DNA of 21,726 nucleotides, taken from positions 1 to 21,726 of the forward strand of contig JAACJK010000148.1 of assembly GCA_013368325.1 (NCBI GenBank), given 5' to 3'. Shown here in pieces: positions 1 through 11,545 of the stretch (position 1 is its first letter; each line of letters begins with the position of its first letter). A model generated the notes under the pieces. It did not search any database and was not told the origin of the DNA. It was given only the letters and a program-made list of their open reading frames with translations. This DNA comes from Ephemerocybe angulata. Taxonomy: Eukaryota > Basidiomycota > Agaricomycetes > Agaricales > Psathyrellaceae. Made by a program: the position numbers and the translations under genes.

Positions 1-1414
1 CCGCACACCGCGACTCGCCACTCTACGACCACTGCCTTGTCTCAATTTCCTAACCCTTTCCCGGATGCTCTCATTCCTCCGTGTTCTTCACATACATCAC
101 TCCCACTTGACCCACCAGCATGTCTCAATCTTGCCAATTCATTGATCTTCTGTGATGCCTAAACCTCGTCCGAACGGCCGCTCTCTTCCCCGACCGCATC
201 TGCAATTCCCACGGCCACGCCACATCATTTCCATCAACCGGATTTGATGACTCTTTCCCACCATTGTCCAAACGCCCTTGTTTATTCCCGTCACATGCCC
301 CTGCGATTCCCACACACATGCATCTCGCTCGGCGTCATCTCTCACCGCCCGCATCCAACACGGCACCCATCTCTGTCCCCACACCTTCATCCAAGATGCC
401 CTGCCTAACCCTCCTCCCAACTCACTCGCTCTGTCCCCTGTCCCATTCCAAACTACTCTCTTCTCCCTTTCCACCTCATCCGTGCTGTCTTTTCCTAAAC
501 CTCGCCCCAATGCACTGCTTGCGTTCACATGATCTCTTTCTCACGTGCTGCCTCGCACGTTCACGTGTCACCCTCTCAAACTCTCCCTCGACCTCCCTGA
601 CCCTTGATCGACTTGCTTTCAAACGTCCAACCCTCTCCCTTACACTCCTCTCCACCTGCATCATTTTCTTTCCAACCCCTCCCTCCATTTCGCATGCATC
701 GACCACATCCACGCTTCCCTAACTCTCCCCATTTTATTTCCTAAACCTCTCCCCAACGGACTCCACGTCTTGCACATGCATCTCTTCTCGCTTGCATAAA
801 CACCTTGTTCTGTTTCCATTCAACCCGACACATTTGCCTTCCGCGTTGTCTCCTAACCCTTGTCCAAACGTTTTCAACCATCTCCGCACACCGACTTGCT
901 CCGTCGCACACCTTGACCTCATCCACGATGTATCCTAAACCTCGCCCTGACGCATGGCTTGCGTTCACATGATCTCTTTCTCACGCACTGCCTCGTGTGT
1001 TCCCGTGTCACCCTCTCGGACTTTCCCTCGATCTCCCTGAGCCTGCGATCCACCAACAACTCGCTTTCAAATGTTCGACCCTCTTCATTTCATTTCCATT
1101 CCCAAACCCTCTCCTTGCCCTTCTCCGCCTGCATCATTTCCTTTCAAACACCTCCTGCCATTGCGCATGCTTCAACGCTCCCCGTTCTCTCCATCTGATT
1201 CCCTAAACCTCTCCCGCACGGTCTGCTTGTGTTTCCTTTCAAACTCGGTTCAAACACCTCGCTCTCGTTCCATTTCCTAAACCTCTCCCAAACGGACTCC
1301 CCGTATCGCACATCTCTTCTCGCTTGCCTTTCCTTTCAAACGCCTCGATCTGTTTCCATTCCATTTGTCTTCCGCATTGTCTCCTAACCCTTGTCCAAAC
1401 GGTTTCAACCATCT
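1..1414. repeat. Satellite monomer 1
   Basis: Length 1414. Relative to the reference monomer it lacks one C near 384, one C near 1110, and four bases (ATGC) near 1307 where other copies read CGCACATGCATCTC. These account for the full 6-bp deficit. The 4-bp deletion is the only multi-base indel seen in any monomer. Confidence 0.95.
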
Positions 1415-2830
1415 CCGCACACCGCGACTCGCCACTCTACGACCACTGCCTTGTCTCAATTTCCTAACCCTTTCCCGGATGCTCTCATTCCTCCGTGTTC
1501 TTCACATACATCACTCCCACTTGACCCACCAGCATGTCTCAATCTTGCCAATTCATTGATCTTCTGTGATGCTAAACCTCGTCCGAACGGCCGCTCTCTT
1601 CCCCGACCGCATCTGCAATTCCCACGGCCACGCCACATCATTTCCATCAACCGGATTTGATGACTCTTTCCCACATTGTCCAAACGCCCTTGTTTATTCC
1701 CGTCACATGCCCCTGCGATTCCCACACACATGCATCTCGCTCGGCGTCATCTCTCACCGCCCGCATCCAACACGGCACCCATCTCTGTCCCCACACCCTT
1801 CATCCAAGATGCCCTGCCTAACCCTCCTCCCAACTCACTCGCTCTGTCCCCTGTCCCATTCCAAACTACTCTCTTCTCCCTTTCCACCTCATCCGTGCTG
1901 TCTTTTCCTAAACCTCGCCCCAATGCACTGCTTGCGTTCACATGATCTCTTTCTCACGTGCTGCCTCGCACGTTCACGTGTCACCCTCTCAAACTCTCCC
2001 TCGACCTCCCTGACCCTTGATCGACTTGCTTTCAAACGTCCAACCCTCTCCCTTACACTCCTCTCCACCTGCATCATTTTCTTTCCAACCCCTCCTCCAT
2101 TTCGCATGCATCGACCACATCCACGCTTCCCTAACTCTCCCCATTTTATTTCCTAAACCTCTCCCCAACGGACTCCACGTCTTGCACATGCATCTCTTCT
2201 CGCTTGCATAAACACCTTGTTCTGTTTCCATTCAACCCGACACATTTGCCTTCCGCGTTGTCTCCTAACCCTTGTCCAAACGTTTTCAACCATCTCCGCA
2301 CACCGACTTGCTCCGTCGCACACCTTGACCTCATCCACGATGTATCCTAAACCTCGCCCTGACGCATGGCTTGCGTTCACATGATCTCTTTCTCACGCAC
2401 TGCCTCGTGTGTTCCCGTGTCACCCTCTCGGACTTTCCCTCGATCTCCCTGAGCCTGCGATCCACCAACAACTCGCTTTCAAATGTTCGACCCTCTTCAT
2501 TTCATTTCCATTCCCAAACCCTCTCCCTTGCCCTTCTCCGCCTGCATCATTTCCTTTCAAACACCTCCTGCCATTGCGCATGCTTCAACGCTCCCCGTTC
2601 TCTCCATCTGATTCCCTAAACCTCTCCCGCACGGTCTGCTTGTGTTTCCTTTCAAACTCGGTTCAAACACCTCGCTCTCGTTCCATTTCCTAAACCTCTC
2701 CCAAACGGACCCCCGTATCGCACATGCATCTCTTCTCGCTTGCCTTTCCTTTCAAACGCCTCGATCTGTTTCCATTCCATTTGTCTTCCGCATTGTCTCC
2801 TAACCCTTGTCCAAACGGTTTCAACCATCT
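1415..2830. repeat. Satellite monomer 2
   Basis: Length 1416. Four single-base deletions relative to the reference, near 1572, 1674, 2096 and 2710, account exactly for the difference from 1420. Confidence 0.95.
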
Positions 2831-4249
2831 CCGCACACCGCGACTCGCCACTCTACGACCACTGCCTTGTCTCAATTTCCTAACCCTTTCCCGGATGCTC
2901 TCATTCCTCCGTGTTCTTCACATACATCACTCCCACTTGACCCACCAGCATGTCTCAATCTTGCCAATTCATTGATCTTCTGTGATGCCTAAACCTCGTC
3001 CGAACGGCCGCTCTCTTCCCCGACCGCATCTGCAATTCCCACGGCCACGCCACATCATTTCCATCAACCGGATTTGATGACTCTTTCCCACCATTGTCCA
3101 AACGCCCTTGTTTATTCCCGTCACATGCCCCTGCGATTCCCACACACATGCATCTCGCTCGGCGTCATCTCTCACCGCCCGCATCCAACACGGCACCCAT
3201 CTCTGTCCCCACACCCTTCATCCAAGATGCCCTGCCTAACCCTCCTCCCAACTCACTCGCTCTGTCCCCTGTCCCATTCCAAACTACTCTCTTCTCCCTT
3301 TCCACCTCATCCGTGCTGTCTTTTCCTAAACCTCGCCCCAATGCACTGCTTGCGTTCACATGATCTCTTTCTCACGTGCTGCCTCGCACGTTCACGTGTC
3401 ACCCTCTCAAACTCTCCCTCGACCTCCCTGACCCTTGATCGACTTGCTTTCAAACGTCCAACCCTCTCCCTTACACTCCTCTCCACCTGCATCATTTTCT
3501 TTCCAACCCCTCCCTCCATTTCGCATGCATCGACCACATCCACGCTTCCCTAACTCTCCCCATTTTATTTCCTAAACCTCTCCCCAACGGACTCCACGTC
3601 TTGCACATGCATCTCTTCTCGCTTGCATAAACACCTTGTTCTGTTTCCATTCAACCCGACACATTTGCCTTCCGCGTTGTCTCCTAACCCTTGTCCAAAC
3701 GTTTTCAACCATCTCCGCACACCGACTTGCTCCGTCGCACACCTTGACCTCATCCACGATGTATCCTAAACCTCGCCCTGACGCATGGCTTGCGTTCACA
3801 TGATCTCTTTCTCACGCACTGCCTCGTGTGTTCCCGTGTCACCTCTCGGACTTTCCCTCGATCTCCCTGAGCCTGCGATCCACCAACAACTCGCTTTCAA
3901 ATGTTCGACCCTCTTCATTTCATTTCCATTCCCAAACCCTCTCCCTTGCCCTTCTCCGCCTGCATCATTTCCTTTCAAACACCTCCTGCCATTGCGCATG
4001 CTTCAACGCTCCCCGTTCTCTCCATCTGATTCCCTAAACCTCTCCCGCACGGTCTGCTTGTGTTTCCTTTCAAACTCGGTTCAAACACCTCGCTCTCGTT
4101 CCATTTCCTAAACCTCTCCCAAACGGACTCCCCGTATCGCACATGCATCTCTTCTCGCTTGCCTTTCCTTTCAAACGCCTCGATCTGTTTCCATTCCATT
4201 TGTCTTCCGCATTGTCTCCTAACCCTTGTCCAAACGGTTTCAACCATCT
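2831..4249. repeat. Satellite monomer 3
   Basis: Length 1419. One missing C near 3842 (GTCACCTCTCGG instead of GTCACCCTCTCGG) explains the length. Confidence 0.95.
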
Positions 4250-5656
4250 CCGCACACCGCGACTCGCCACTCTACGACCACTGCCTTGTCTCAATTTCCT
4301 AACCCTTTCCCGGATGCTCTCATTCCTCCGTGTTCTTCACATACATCACTCCCACTTGACCCACCAGCATGTCTCAATCTTGCCAATTCATTGATCTTCT
4401 GTGATGCCTAAACCTCGTCCGAACGGCCGCTCTCTTCCCGACCGCATCTGCAATTCCCACGGCCACGCCACATCATTTCCATCAACCGGATTTGATGACT
4501 CTTTCCCACCATTGTCCAAACGCCCTTGTTTATTCCCGTCCATGCCCCTGCGATTCCCACACACATGCATCTCGCTCGGCGTCATCTCTCACCGCCCGCA
4601 TCCAACACGGCACCCATCTCTGTCCCCACACCCTTCATCCAAGATGCCCTGCCTAACCCTCTCCCAACTCACTCGCTCTGTCCCCTGTCCCATTCCAAAC
4701 TACTCTCTTCTCCCTTTCCACCTCATCCGTGCTGTCTTTTCCTAAACCTCGCCCCAATGCACTGCTTGCGTTCACATGATCTCTTTCTCACGTGCTGCCT
4801 CGCACGTTCACGTGTCACCCTCTCAAACTCTCCCTCGACCTCCCTGACCCTTGATCGACTTGCTTTCAAACGTCCAACCCTCTCCTTACACTCCTCTCCA
4901 CCTGCATCATTTTCTTCCAACCCCTCCCTCCATTTCGCATGCATCGACCACATCCACGCTTCCCTAACTCTCCCCATTTTATTCCTAAACCTCTCCCCAA
5001 CGGACTCCACGTCTTGCACATGCATCTCTTCTCGCTTGCATAAACACCTTGTTCTGTTTCCATTCAACCCGACACATTTGCCTTCCGCGTGTCTCCTAAC
5101 CCTTGTCCAAACGTTTTCAACCATCTCCGCACACCGACTTGCTCCGTCGCACACCTGACCTCATCCACGATGTATCCTAAACCTCGCCCTGACGCATGGC
5201 TGCGTTCACATGATCTCTTTCTCACGCACTGCCTCGTGTGTTCCCGTGTCACCCTCTCGGACTTTCCCTCGATCTCCCTGAGCCTGCGATCCACCAACAA
5301 CTCGCTTTCAAATGTTCGACCCTCTTCATTTCATTTCCATTCCCAAACCCTCTCCCTTGCCCTTCTCCGCCTGCATCATTTCCTTTCAAACACCTCCTGC
5401 CATTGCGCATGCTTCAACGCTCCCCGTTCTCTCCATCTGATTCCCTAAACCTCTCCCGCACGGTCTGCTTGTGTTCCTTTCAAACTCGGTTCAAACACCT
5501 CGCTCTCGTTCCATTTCCTAAACCTCTCCCAAACGGACTCCCCGTATCGCACATGCATCTCTTCTCGCTTGCCTTTCCTTTCAAACGCCTCGATCTGTTC
5601 CATTCCATTGTCTTCCGCATTGTCTCCTAACCCTTGTCCAAACGGTTTCACCATCT
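4250..5656. repeat. Satellite monomer 4, indel-rich
   Basis: Length 1407. I count thirteen single-base deletions (near 4437, 4540, 4662, 4883, 4915, 4983, 5089, 5155, 5201, 5474, 5599, 5609 and 5650), which exactly restore 1420. Most shorten a run of identical bases. I saw no substitution. This copy and the next carry far more deletions than the others. Confidence 0.95.
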
Positions 5657-7066
5657 CCGCACACCGCGACTCGCCACTCTACGACCACTGCCTGTCTCAA
5701 TTTCCTAACCCTTCCCGGATGCTCTCATTCCTCCGTGTTCTTCACATACATCACTCCCACTTGACCCACCAGCATGTCTCAATCTTGCCAATTCATTGAT
5801 CTTCTGTGATGCCTAAACCTCGTCCGAACGGCCGCTCTCTTCCCCGACCGCATCTGCAATTCCCACGCCACGCCACATCATTTCCATCAACCGGATTTGA
5901 TGACTCTTTCCCACCATTGTCCAAACGCCCTGTTATTCCCGTCACATGCCCCTGCGATTCCCACACACATGCATCTCGCTCGGCGTCATCTCTCACCGCC
6001 CGCATCCAACACGGCACCCATCTCTGTCCCCACACCCTTCATCCAAGATGCCCTGCCTAACCCTCCTCCCAACTCACTCGCTCTGTCCCCTGTCCCATTC
6101 CAAACTACTCTCTTCTCCCTTTCCACCTCATCCGTGCTGTCTTTTCCTAAACCTCGCCCCAATGCACTGCTTGCGTTCACATGATCTCTTTCTCACGTGC
6201 TGCCTCGCACGTTCACGTGTCACCCTCTCAAACTCTCCCTCGACCTCCCTGACCCTGATCGACTTGCTTCAAACGTCCACCCTCTCCCTTACACTCCTCT
6301 CCACCTGCATCATTTTCTTTCCAACCCCTCCCTCCATTTCGCATGCATCGACCACATCCACGCTTCCCTAACTCTCCCCATTTATTTCCTAAACCTCTCC
6401 CCAACGGACTCCACGTCTTGCACATGCATCTCTTCTCGCTTGCATAAACACCTTGTTCTGTTTCCATTCAACCCGACACATTTGCCTTCCGCGTTGTCTC
6501 CTAACCCTTGTCCAAACGTTTCAACCATCTCCGCACACCGACTTGCTCCGTCGCACACCTTGACCTCATCCACGATGTATCCTAAACCTCGCCCTGACGC
6601 ATGGCTTGCGTTCACATGATCTCTTTCTCACGCACTGCCTCGTGTGTTCCCGTGTCACCCTCTCGGACTTTCCCTCGATCTCCCTGAGCCTGCGATCCAC
6701 CAACAACTCGCTTTCAAATGTTCGACCCTCTTCATTTCATTTCCATTCCCAAACCCTCTCCCTTGCCCTTCTCCGCCTGCATCATTTCCTTTCAAACACC
6801 TCCTGCCATTGCGCATGCTTCAACGCTCCCCGTTCTCTCCATCTGATTCCCTAAACCTCTCCCGCACGGTCTGCTTGTGTTTCCTTTCAAACTCGGTTCA
6901 AACACCTCGCTCTCGTTCCATTTCCTAAACCTCTCCCAAACGGACTCCCCGTATCGCACATGCATCTCTTCTCGCTTGCCTTTCCTTTCAAACGCCTCGA
7001 TCTGTTTCCATTCCATTTGTCTTCCGCATTGTCTCCTAACCCTTGTCCAAACGGTTTCAACCATCT
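5657..7066. repeat. Satellite monomer 5, indel-rich
   Basis: Length 1410. Ten single-base deletions (near 5693, 5711, 5866, 5930, 5933, 6255, 6269, 6279, 6381 and 6519) exactly restore 1420. Confidence 0.95.
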
Positions 7067-8482
7067 CCGCACACCGCGACTCGCCACTCTACGACCACTG
7101 CCTTGTCTCAATTTCCTAACCCTTCCCGGATGCTCTCATTCCTCCGTGTTCTTCACATACATCACTCCCACTTGACCCACCAGCATGTCTCAATCTTGCC
7201 AATTCATTGATCTTCTGTGATGCCTAAACCTCGTCCGAACGGCCGCTCTCTTCCCCGACCGCATCTGCAATTCCCACGGCCACGCCACATCATTTCCATC
7301 AACCGGATTTGATGACTCTTTCCCACCATTGTCCAAACGCCCTTGTTTATTCCCGTCACATGCCCCTGCGATTCCCACACACATGCATCTCGCTCGGCGT
7401 CATCTCTCACCGCCCGCATCCAACACGGCACCCATCTCTGTCCCCACACCCTTCATCCAAGATGCCCTGCCTAACCCTCCTCCCAACTCACTCGCTCTGT
7501 CCCCTGTCCCATTCCAAACTACTCTCTTCTCCCTTTCCACCTCATCCGTGCTGTCTTTTCCTAAACCTCGCCCCAATGCACTGCTTGCGTTCACATGATC
7601 TCTTTCTCACGTGCTGCCTCGCACGTTCACGTGTCACCCTCTCAAACTCTCCCTCGACCTCCCTGACCCTTGATCGACTTGCTTTCAAACGTCCAACCCT
7701 CTCCTTACACTCCTCTCCACCTGCATCATTTTCTTTCCAACCCCTCCCTCCATTTCGCATGCATCGACCACATCCACGCTTCCCTAACTCTCCCCATTTT
7801 ATTTCCTAAACCTCTCCCCAACGGACTCCACGTCTTGCACATGCATCTCTTCTCGCTTGCATAAACACCTTGTTCTGTTCCATTCAACCCGACACATTTG
7901 CCTTCCGCGTTGTCTCCTAACCCTTGTCCAAACGTTTTCAACCATCTCCGCACACCGACTTGCTCCGTCGCACACCTTGACCTCATCCACGATGTATCCT
8001 AAACCTCGCCCTGACGCATGGCTTGCGTCACATGATCTCTTTCTCACGCACTGCCTCGTGTGTTCCCGTGTCACCCTCTCGGACTTTCCCTCGATCTCCC
8101 TGAGCCTGCGATCCACCAACAACTCGCTTTCAAATGTTCGACCCTCTTCATTTCATTTCCATTCCCAAACCCTCTCCCTTGCCCTTCTCCGCCTGCATCA
8201 TTTCCTTTCAAACACCTCCTGCCATTGCGCATGCTTCAACGCTCCCCGTTCTCTCCATCTGATTCCCTAAACCTCTCCCGCACGGTCTGCTTGTGTTTCC
8301 TTTCAAACTCGGTTCAAACACCTCGCTCTCGTTCCATTTCCTAAACCTCTCCCAAACGGACTCCCCGTATCGCACATGCATCTCTTCTCGCTTGCCTTTC
8401 CTTTCAAACGCCTCGATCTGTTTCCATTCCATTTGTCTTCCGCATTGTCTCCTAACCCTTGTCCAAACGGTTTCAACCATCT
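7067..8482. repeat. Satellite monomer 6
   Basis: Length 1416. Four single-base deletions (near 7122, 7703, 7878 and 8029) restore 1420. Confidence 0.95.
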
Positions 8483-9889
8483 CCGCACACCGCGACTCGC
8501 CACTCTACGACCACTGCCTTGTCTCAATTTCCTAACCCTTTCCCGGATGCTCTCATTCCTCCGTGTTCTTCACATACATCACTCCCACTTGACCCACCAG
8601 CATGTCTCAATCTTGCCAATTCATTGATCTTCTGTGATGCCTAAACCTCGTCCGAACGGCCGCTCTCTTCCCCGACCGCATCTGCAATTCCCACGGCCAC
8701 GCCACATCATTTCCATCAACCGGATTTGATGACTCTTTCCCACCATTGTCCAAACGCCCTTGTTTATTCCCGTCACATGCCCCTGCGATTCCCACACACA
8801 TGCATCTCGCTCGGCGTCATCTCTCACCGCCCGCATCCAACACGGCACCCATCTCTGTCCCCACACCCTTCATCCAAGATGCCCTGCCTAACCCTCCTCC
8901 CAACTCACTCGCTCTGTCCCCTGTCCCATTCCAAACTACTCTCTTCTCCCTTTCCACCTCATCCGTGCTGTCTTTTCCTAAACCTCGCCCCAATGCACTG
9001 CTTGCGTTCACATGATCTCTTTCTCACGTGCTGCCTCGCACGTTCACGTGTCACCCTCTCAAACTCTCCCTCGACCTCCCTGACCCTTGATCGACTTGCT
9101 TTCAACGTCCAACCCTCTCCCTTACACTCCTCTCCACCTGCATCATTTCTTTCCAACCCCTCCCTCCATTTCGCATGCATCGACCACATCCACGCTTCCC
9201 TAACTCTCCCCATTTTATTTCCTAAACCTCTCCCCAACGGACTCCACGTCTTGCACATGCATCTCTTCTCGCTTGCATAAACACCTTGTTCTGTTTCCAT
9301 TCAACCCGACACATTTGCCTTCCGCGTTGTCTCCTAACCCTTGTCCAAACGTTTCAACCATCTCCGCACACCGACTTGCTCCGTCGCACACCTTGACCTC
9401 ATCCACGATGTATCCTAAACCTCGCCCTGACGCATGGCTTGCGTTCACATGATCTCTTTCTCACGCACTGCCTCGTGTGTTCCCGTGTCACCCTCTCGGA
9501 CTTTCCCTCGATCTCCCTGAGCCTGCGATCCACCAACAACTCGCTTTCAAATGTTCGACCCTCTTCATTTCATTTCCATTCCCAAACCCTCTCCCTTGCC
9601 CTTCTCCGCCTGCATCATTTCCTTTCAAACACCTCCTGCCATTGCGCATGCTTCAACGCTCCCCGTTCTCTCCATCTGATTCCCTAAACCTCTCCCGCAC
9701 GGTCTGCTTGTGTTTCCTTTCAAACTCGGTTCAAACACCTCGCTCTCGTTCCATTTCCTAAACCTCTCCCAAACGGACTCCCCGTATCGCACATGCATCT
9801 CTTCTCGCTTGCCTTTCCTTTCAAACGCCTCGATCTGTTTCCATTCCATTTGTCTTCCGCATTGTCTCCTAACCCTTGTCCAAACGGTT
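8483..9889. repeat. Satellite monomer 7, left part, split by the insert
   Basis: This monomer is broken at 9889. Its last 10 bases lie at 14060-14069 on the far side of the insert, giving 1407 + 10 = 1417 bp. Three single-base deletions near 9104, 9147 and 9352 bring it to exactly 1420. The insertion therefore neither removed nor added satellite sequence beyond a 3-bp overlap (GTT at 9887-9889 and 14057-14059). Confidence 0.94.
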
Positions 9890-9908
9890 CCTTGGCCATT
9901 TTATATGG
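9888..9908 (+). repeat. Left terminal inverted repeat core (copy 1)
   Basis: TTCCTTGGCCATTTTATATGG starts at the satellite/insert boundary; its first two Ts are shared with the satellite. The first 14 bases match the inverse of 14009-14022 exactly, and the next bases (TATATGG against ATTTGGG) match partly. A hairpin GGCAC-TTTCG-GTGCC follows at about 9925-9939. Confidence 0.72.
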
Positions 9909-10249
9909 CAAGGGTACTTGTCCACGGCACTTTCGGTGCCAAGCTTTTTTCAGATAAGGCATCGTGATCGTGGGTACTCAGTACGATCGCACCCCTGGCC
10001 AACGCAGTAATCTTCGCCCAACGATCTTGACTTCTGTCGAGGTACTCTAGAGGTAACGTATCGCCATTCCCCTCTCGACGAACCACTACAGCAACGACAT
10101 GTTATTATACTTACGCCGTCCACACGAGCTACATGCTACTTAGACAGATCCGAGCGACGTTGCTGGTAAGCGCTACACCTAGTGCCCTCAACCTCAACCC
10201 AGCCTGATGAGCTCGACACGCGCATACCATCGCCGGCCTCAACAGAACG

Positions 10250-10543
10250 ATGACCGCCACGGATGGAGCGGCAGATGGAAAGAGCGCCACCCCGATGTGA
10301 GTATCAGACCTTTCGAAGATCTGACGTGAGTCGCGTGAACTTACCTCCAGGATCGACGCTTACTCACCTCTTTCTCATCTCAGCATTCCTATCGAGCATG
10401 GTCGACGCACTAACTATACCGACCGGGCCCAACAGAAGGCCGGCACCTACCTCCAATGGCTATGGTATCCAGCGGTACCAGTCGCAGTCCCACAACGTCA
10501 CATCACATCCCAACCGCATTCGTTGAGCACATCGCTGCCATCA
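10250..10543 (+). pseudogene. Truncated duplicate of the kinase 5' end (exon 1, intron, start of exon 2)
   Basis: This is the copy-1 equivalent of 11407-11721. The start codon lies at 10250-10252. Exon 1 runs to a GTGAGT donor after CCCCGAT, and the intron ends at CTCATCTCAG (10383). The exon then continues with CATTCCTATCGAGCATGG and breaks off at the duplication junction. Three deletions in exon 1 relative to the other copy cancel out. The resulting frame reads DGAADGK, which resembles the inverted copy at 13632-13733 (SGAVDGK) more closely than copy 2 does in its own ATG frame. The acceptor of the upstream intron (CCATCAG in copy 2) is changed to CCATCGC here. Confidence 0.75.
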
Positions 10544-11036
10544 CACGATGTATCCTAAACCTCGCCCTGACGCATGGCTTGCGTTCACATGATCTCTTTC
10601 TCACGCACTGCCTCGTGTGTTCCCGTGTCACCCTCTCGGACTTTCCCTCGATCTCCCTGAGCCTGCGATCCACCAACAACTCGCTTTCAAATGTTCGACC
10701 CTCTTCATTTCATTTCCATTCCCAAACCCTCTCCCTTGCCCTTCTCCGCCTGCATCATTTCCTTTCAAACACCTCCTGCCATTGCGCATGCTTCAACGCT
10801 CCCCGTTCTCTCCATCTGATTCCCTAAACCTCTCCCGCACGGTCTGCTTGTGTTTCCTTTCAAACTCGGTTCAAACACCTCGCTCTCGTTCCATTTCCTA
10901 AACCTCTCCCAAACGGACTCCCCGTATCGCACATGCATCTCTTCTCGCTTGCCTTTCCTTTCAAACGCCTCGATCTGTCCTCCGCTTTGTTTCCATTCAT
11001 TGTCTTCGCATTGTCCTAACCCTTGTCCAAACGGTT
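10544..11036. repeat. Partial satellite monomer stranded inside the insert
   Basis: This piece starts at CACGATGTATCC and matches the reference monomer through 10976. It then becomes disturbed: a 12-base extra stretch near 10979-10990 and about five missing bases before CCTAACCCTTGTCC. It ends at CAAACGGTT (11036), the same break point as monomer 7. It corresponds to 9404-9889 and is part of the tandem duplication described separately, not an independent array. Confidence 0.93.
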
Positions 11037-11055
11037 CCTTGGCCATTTTATATGG
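11035..11055 (+). repeat. Left terminal inverted repeat core (copy 2)
   Basis: Second copy of the left end, produced by the tandem duplication and again directly attached to satellite ending CAAACGG. The sequence is identical to copy 1 over the 21 bases. It contains a TATA-like TTTTATATGG about 350 bp before the kinase start codon. I do not call this a promoter. Confidence 0.7.
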
Positions 11056-11322
11056 CAAGGGTACTTGTCCACGGCACTTTCGGTGCCAAGCTTTTTTTCA
11101 GAATAAGGCATCGTGATCGTGGGAGTACGGTCAGCTGATCGCAACCGGCCTCGCGCCAGTACCGAGTACCTCTTGAACTTCTCTGTCGAGGTACCTCTAG
11201 AGTGTAACGTATCGCCATTCCCCTCTCGACGAACAACTACAGCAACGACAATGTTATTTAGTACTTACGCCGTCCACCACGAGCTACTATGCTACTTAGA
11301 CTAGATCCGAGCGACGTTGCTG

Positions 11323-11390
11323 GTAAGCGCTACACCTAGTGCCCTCAACCTCAACCCAGCCTGATGAGCTCGACACGCGCATACCATCAG
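11323..11390 (+). other. Probable 5' leader intron (68 bp)
   Basis: Donor GTAAGC follows GTTGCTG, a branch-like CTGATGAG lies in the second half, and the acceptor is ATACCATCAG. The length is typical of basidiomycete introns. Upstream sequence has stops in all likely frames, so this would lie in the 5' untranslated leader, 16 bases before the start codon at 11407. In the duplicate the acceptor AG is lost. Confidence 0.5.
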
Positions 11391-11456
11391 CGGCCTCAAC
11401 AGAACGATGACCGCCGACGGATTGGAGCGGCAGATGGAAAGGAGCGCCACCCCGAT

Positions 11457-11545
11457 GTGAGTAGTTCAGACCTTTCGAAGATCTGAAGTGAGTCGCGTGA
11501 ACTTACCTCCAGGATCGACGCATTACTCACCTTTTCTCATCTCAG
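11457..11545 (+). other. Intron between exons 1 and 2 (89 bp, or 58 bp with the alternative donor)
   Basis: The acceptor is clear: TTACTCAC as branch region, a pyrimidine tract and CTCATCTCAG ending at 11545. There are two GTGAGT donors. The one at 11457 keeps the frame open from the ATG into exon 2. The one at 11488 gives a 58-bp intron and is the donor conserved as GTAAGT in the inverted copy at 13632-13733, but it requires a frame correction in exon 1. Given the density of single-base indels in this window, the 11488 donor may be the original one. Confidence 0.6.

Larger units (their letters stand above)
1..9889. repeat. Left block of 1420-bp satellite array (seven monomers, the last interrupted)
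   Basis: The sequence repeats head to tail. Using CCGCACACCGCGACTCGCC as phase marker, monomers start at 1, 1415, 2831, 4250, 5657, 7067 and 8483. The + strand is C/T-rich; in a sampled line (2521-2580) 46 of 60 bases are pyrimidines and only 6 are G. No frame is conserved through a monomer, and the indels break every frame, so the array reads as non-coding. It carries no rRNA, tRNA or transposase signature. The block stops at ...CCAAACGGTT (9889), where a foreign insert begins. A subtelomeric or heterochromatic satellite is likely by inference, but the location is unknown. Confidence 0.97.
9404..10543 (+). repeat. Tandem duplication, copy 1 (satellite tail plus left end of insert)
   Basis: This copy comprises 486 bp of satellite (9404-9889) and the first 654 bp of the insert (9890-10543). 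The insert part matches 11037-11721 base for base over long stretches but is 31 bases shorter, mostly through single-base deletions. The stretch around 9995-10035 is more deeply scrambled. It ends inside exon 2 of the kinase fragment, where the sequence jumps back to satellite at CACGA (10544-10548). Confidence 0.9.

Noticed and set aside
1566..2156. Long + strand ORFs in the satellite (up to about 210 codons, e.g. 1566-2156 and 4526-5158)
   Set aside because: The frames change from monomer to monomer with each one-base deletion. The translations are Pro/Ser/Leu/His-rich as expected from a C/T-rich strand, and no domain is visible.
2690..2875. Recurring minus-strand peptide pattern FG(R/Q)GLG(N/D) in many short ORFs
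   Set aside because: It is the translation of the repeated DNA box (inverse of CCTAAACCTC / CCTAACCCTT). It appears in different frames at spacings that are not multiples of three, so it is not a repeat protein.
1..9889. CRISPR array or rDNA intergenic spacer
   Set aside because: The repeats are 1.42 kb without short direct repeats and unique spacers, and no rRNA gene is present. The window is eukaryotic in character.
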